Part shown: one piece after another, positions 33,484 through 34,230 of the stretch
Numbering within the stretch: position 1 is the first letter of the stretch
Layout of the letters: each line of letters starts with the position of its first letter
Source of the DNA: Clostridia bacterium
Lineage (GTDB): Bacteria > Bacillota_A > Clostridia > Christensenellales > Aristaeellaceae
Direction of reading: 5' to 3'
Length of the DNA stretch: 34,230 bases
NCBI GenBank assembly: GCA_017464225.1
Contig: JAFUDW010000039.1
Span: forward strand, 1 to 34,230
Notes under the pieces: generated by a model
Database searches by the model: none
Told to the model about the DNA's origin: nothing
Seen by the model: only the letters and a program-made list of their open reading frames with translations
Made by a program: the position numbers and the translations under genes

Positions 33484-33507
33484 AACGCAAAGAAAGGGGG
33501 CGTCCGC

Positions 33508-34170
33508 TTGCAGGGCGACCGCATGCCGGCAAAGGTACTTGCCGTGCGCCTGATCCCGCGGGTGGACGCCGGGCTGCGGGAGCAGATGAAGCTTGATCCC
33601 GGCGTGCGTTCCCTGGGGCTGATCACCTGCGACAGCGACGACGTGGGCTACACCGCCCTGGACGAGGCCACCAAGAAGGCCAGCGTCCGCGTATGCTACG
33701 CCCAGTCGATGTACGCGGGCGCGGCCAACGCCAACACCGCTCTGGCCGGCGAGTTTCTGGGCATCCTGGCCGGGCCCACGCCCGACGAGGTGCAAAGCGG
33801 CCTGGAGGCCGCCGTGCGCATGATCGAGCATGACGCCAGCTTCTATTCGGCCAACGCTGACGACAGCGTGGTGTATTACGCCCACTGCATTTCGCGCACG
33901 GGCAGCTATCTGTCGGCCCAGTGCGGTATCCCGGAGGGAAGCCCGCTGGCGTATCTGATCGCCCCGCCGCTGGAGAGCATGTACGCCCTGGATAAGGCCC
34001 TCAAGGCCGCCCAGGTGCGCATCGTGGCCTTCTATGGCCCGCCCTCGCCCACCAACTTTGGCGGCGGGCTGCTCACCGGCTCCCAGTCCGATTGCCGGGC
34101 GGCCTGCGAGGCCTTCGCCCGGGCGGTGATCGACGTGGCCAACCATCCCGTCAGCTGGAGCGAGCGATGA
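33508..34170 (+). CDS. eutL: EutL, tandem-BMC trimeric shell protein
   Basis: Pseudohexameric shell protein of the ethanolamine microcompartment, thought to form a gated pore. The 220-residue protein has two BMC repeats. Typical segments are LGLITCDSDDVGYTALDEATKKA, MYAGAANANTALAGE, HCISRTGSYLSAQCGI, AYLIAPPLESMYALD and LLTGSQSDCRAACEAF. The best start is the TTG at 33508, with AAAGGGGG 7 nt upstream; the first ATG (33523) is 22 nt from it. The use of TTG may keep shell protein translation low. In-operon position after eutC is as in other eut clusters. Confidence 0.93.
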   Translation: MQGDRMPAKVLAVRLIPRVDAGLREQMKLDPGVRSLGLITCDSDDVGYTALDEATKKASVRVCYAQSMYAGAANANTALAGEFLGILAGPTPDEVQSGLEAAVRMIEHDASFYSANADDSVVYYAHCISRTGSYLSAQCGIPEGSPLAYLIAPPLESMYALDKALKAAQVRIVAFYGPPSPTNFGGGLLTGSQSDCRAACEAFARAVIDVANHPVSWSER

Positions 34171-34201
34171 CGGAAAACTATGATGAAAGGATCGAGGGCC
34201 C

Positions 34202-34230
34202 ATGGAAATAACAGCCCTAGCCATGATCGA
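34202..34230 (+). CDS. Start of a further eut gene, probably a small BMC shell protein (cut by edge)
   Basis: Only MEITALAMI is visible after a GAGGG site close to the ATG. A short hydrophobic start of this kind resembles the first strand of single-BMC-domain shell proteins (EutM/EutK group), and such genes often follow eutL. The sequence is too short for certainty. Confidence 0.45.

Noticed and set aside
34167..34211. 14-codon frame after eutL as a separate gene
   Set aside because: Too short to support as a gene and it overlaps the next start; kept only as a possible coupling feature.
31201..34224. 1007-codon minus-strand frame opposite eutA/B/C/L
   Set aside because: Antisense to four well-recognised eut genes; no domain or ribosome site seen. 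Length alone is no evidence here.

Overview
The window looks like a GC-rich, endospore-forming anaerobe of the Clostridia (Firmicutes/Bacillota). The evidence is a germination operon (sleB-ypeB), a forespore-type Myb/SANT regulator, two promoters of forespore sigma-factor type, strong AGGAGG-type Shine-Dalgarno sites, CUT1 and Dpp/Opp-type ABC transporters, GH65 sugar phosphorylase metabolism and an ethanolamine-utilisation (eut) microcompartment locus. No rRNA, tRNA, CRISPR array, transposase or phage gene is visible, so this is a chromosomal metabolic region interrupted by small palindromic repeats.

Layout, left to right. (1) 1-1689, minus strand: the 5' part of ATP-dependent PEP carboxykinase and an auxin-efflux-carrier family transporter. 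(2) 1690-2413: about 720 bp without genes, packed with palindromic and RNA-like repeats. (3) 2414-4441, minus: sleB-ypeB with a forespore-type promoter. (4) 4464-13223: a PrpR-type regulator with a degenerate AAA+ domain, divergent from a Dpp/Opp-type ABC operon (two permeases, a fused double ATPase, a binding protein) followed by a mannonate-dehydratase-like gene. (5) 13305-16282: a 156-bp miniature element inserted at the start codon of a beta-helix (GH28-like) carbohydrase gene, which also carries a frameshift. (6) 16303-16967, minus: a Phd/Doc-type toxin-antitoxin pair. (7) 17085-19924, minus: a TPM-domain protein, a double zinc-ribbon membrane protein and an orphan winged-helix protein. 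(8) 20026-20875, plus: an RsfA-like regulator with the same forespore-type promoter as sleB, followed by a second copy of the structured repeat. (9) 21229-28074, minus: lacI, sugar-binding protein, two CUT1 permeases and GH65 phosphorylase. (10) 28376-29580, minus: a degenerate corrinoid-protein-like gene and a MetH-reactivation-like gene, divergent from (11) eutA-eutB-eutC-eutL and the start of another shell gene, which runs off the right edge.

How the genes work together. Regions 4-5 look like an uptake and degradation locus for a uronate-containing oligosaccharide, although the transporter belongs to the peptide family. Region 9 takes up an alpha-linked disaccharide and cleaves it with phosphate inside the cell. 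Its LacI repressor has a perfect 14-bp palindrome just after its own promoter. Region 11 makes B12-dependent ethanolamine ammonia-lyase, its reactivase and a shell protein. The divergent corrinoid-like pair shares a short intergenic region with it.

The most unusual signals are: a 129-bp multibranched RNA-like repeat present twice, whose only three differences preserve the plus-strand fold; the miniature element with a 9-bp target duplication at a start codon; the corrinoid-like pair lacking the cobalt-ligating histidine motif beside eut; and the ATPase-dead PrpR-type activator. All coordinates, motifs and stems were read by eye; no database search or folding program was run.
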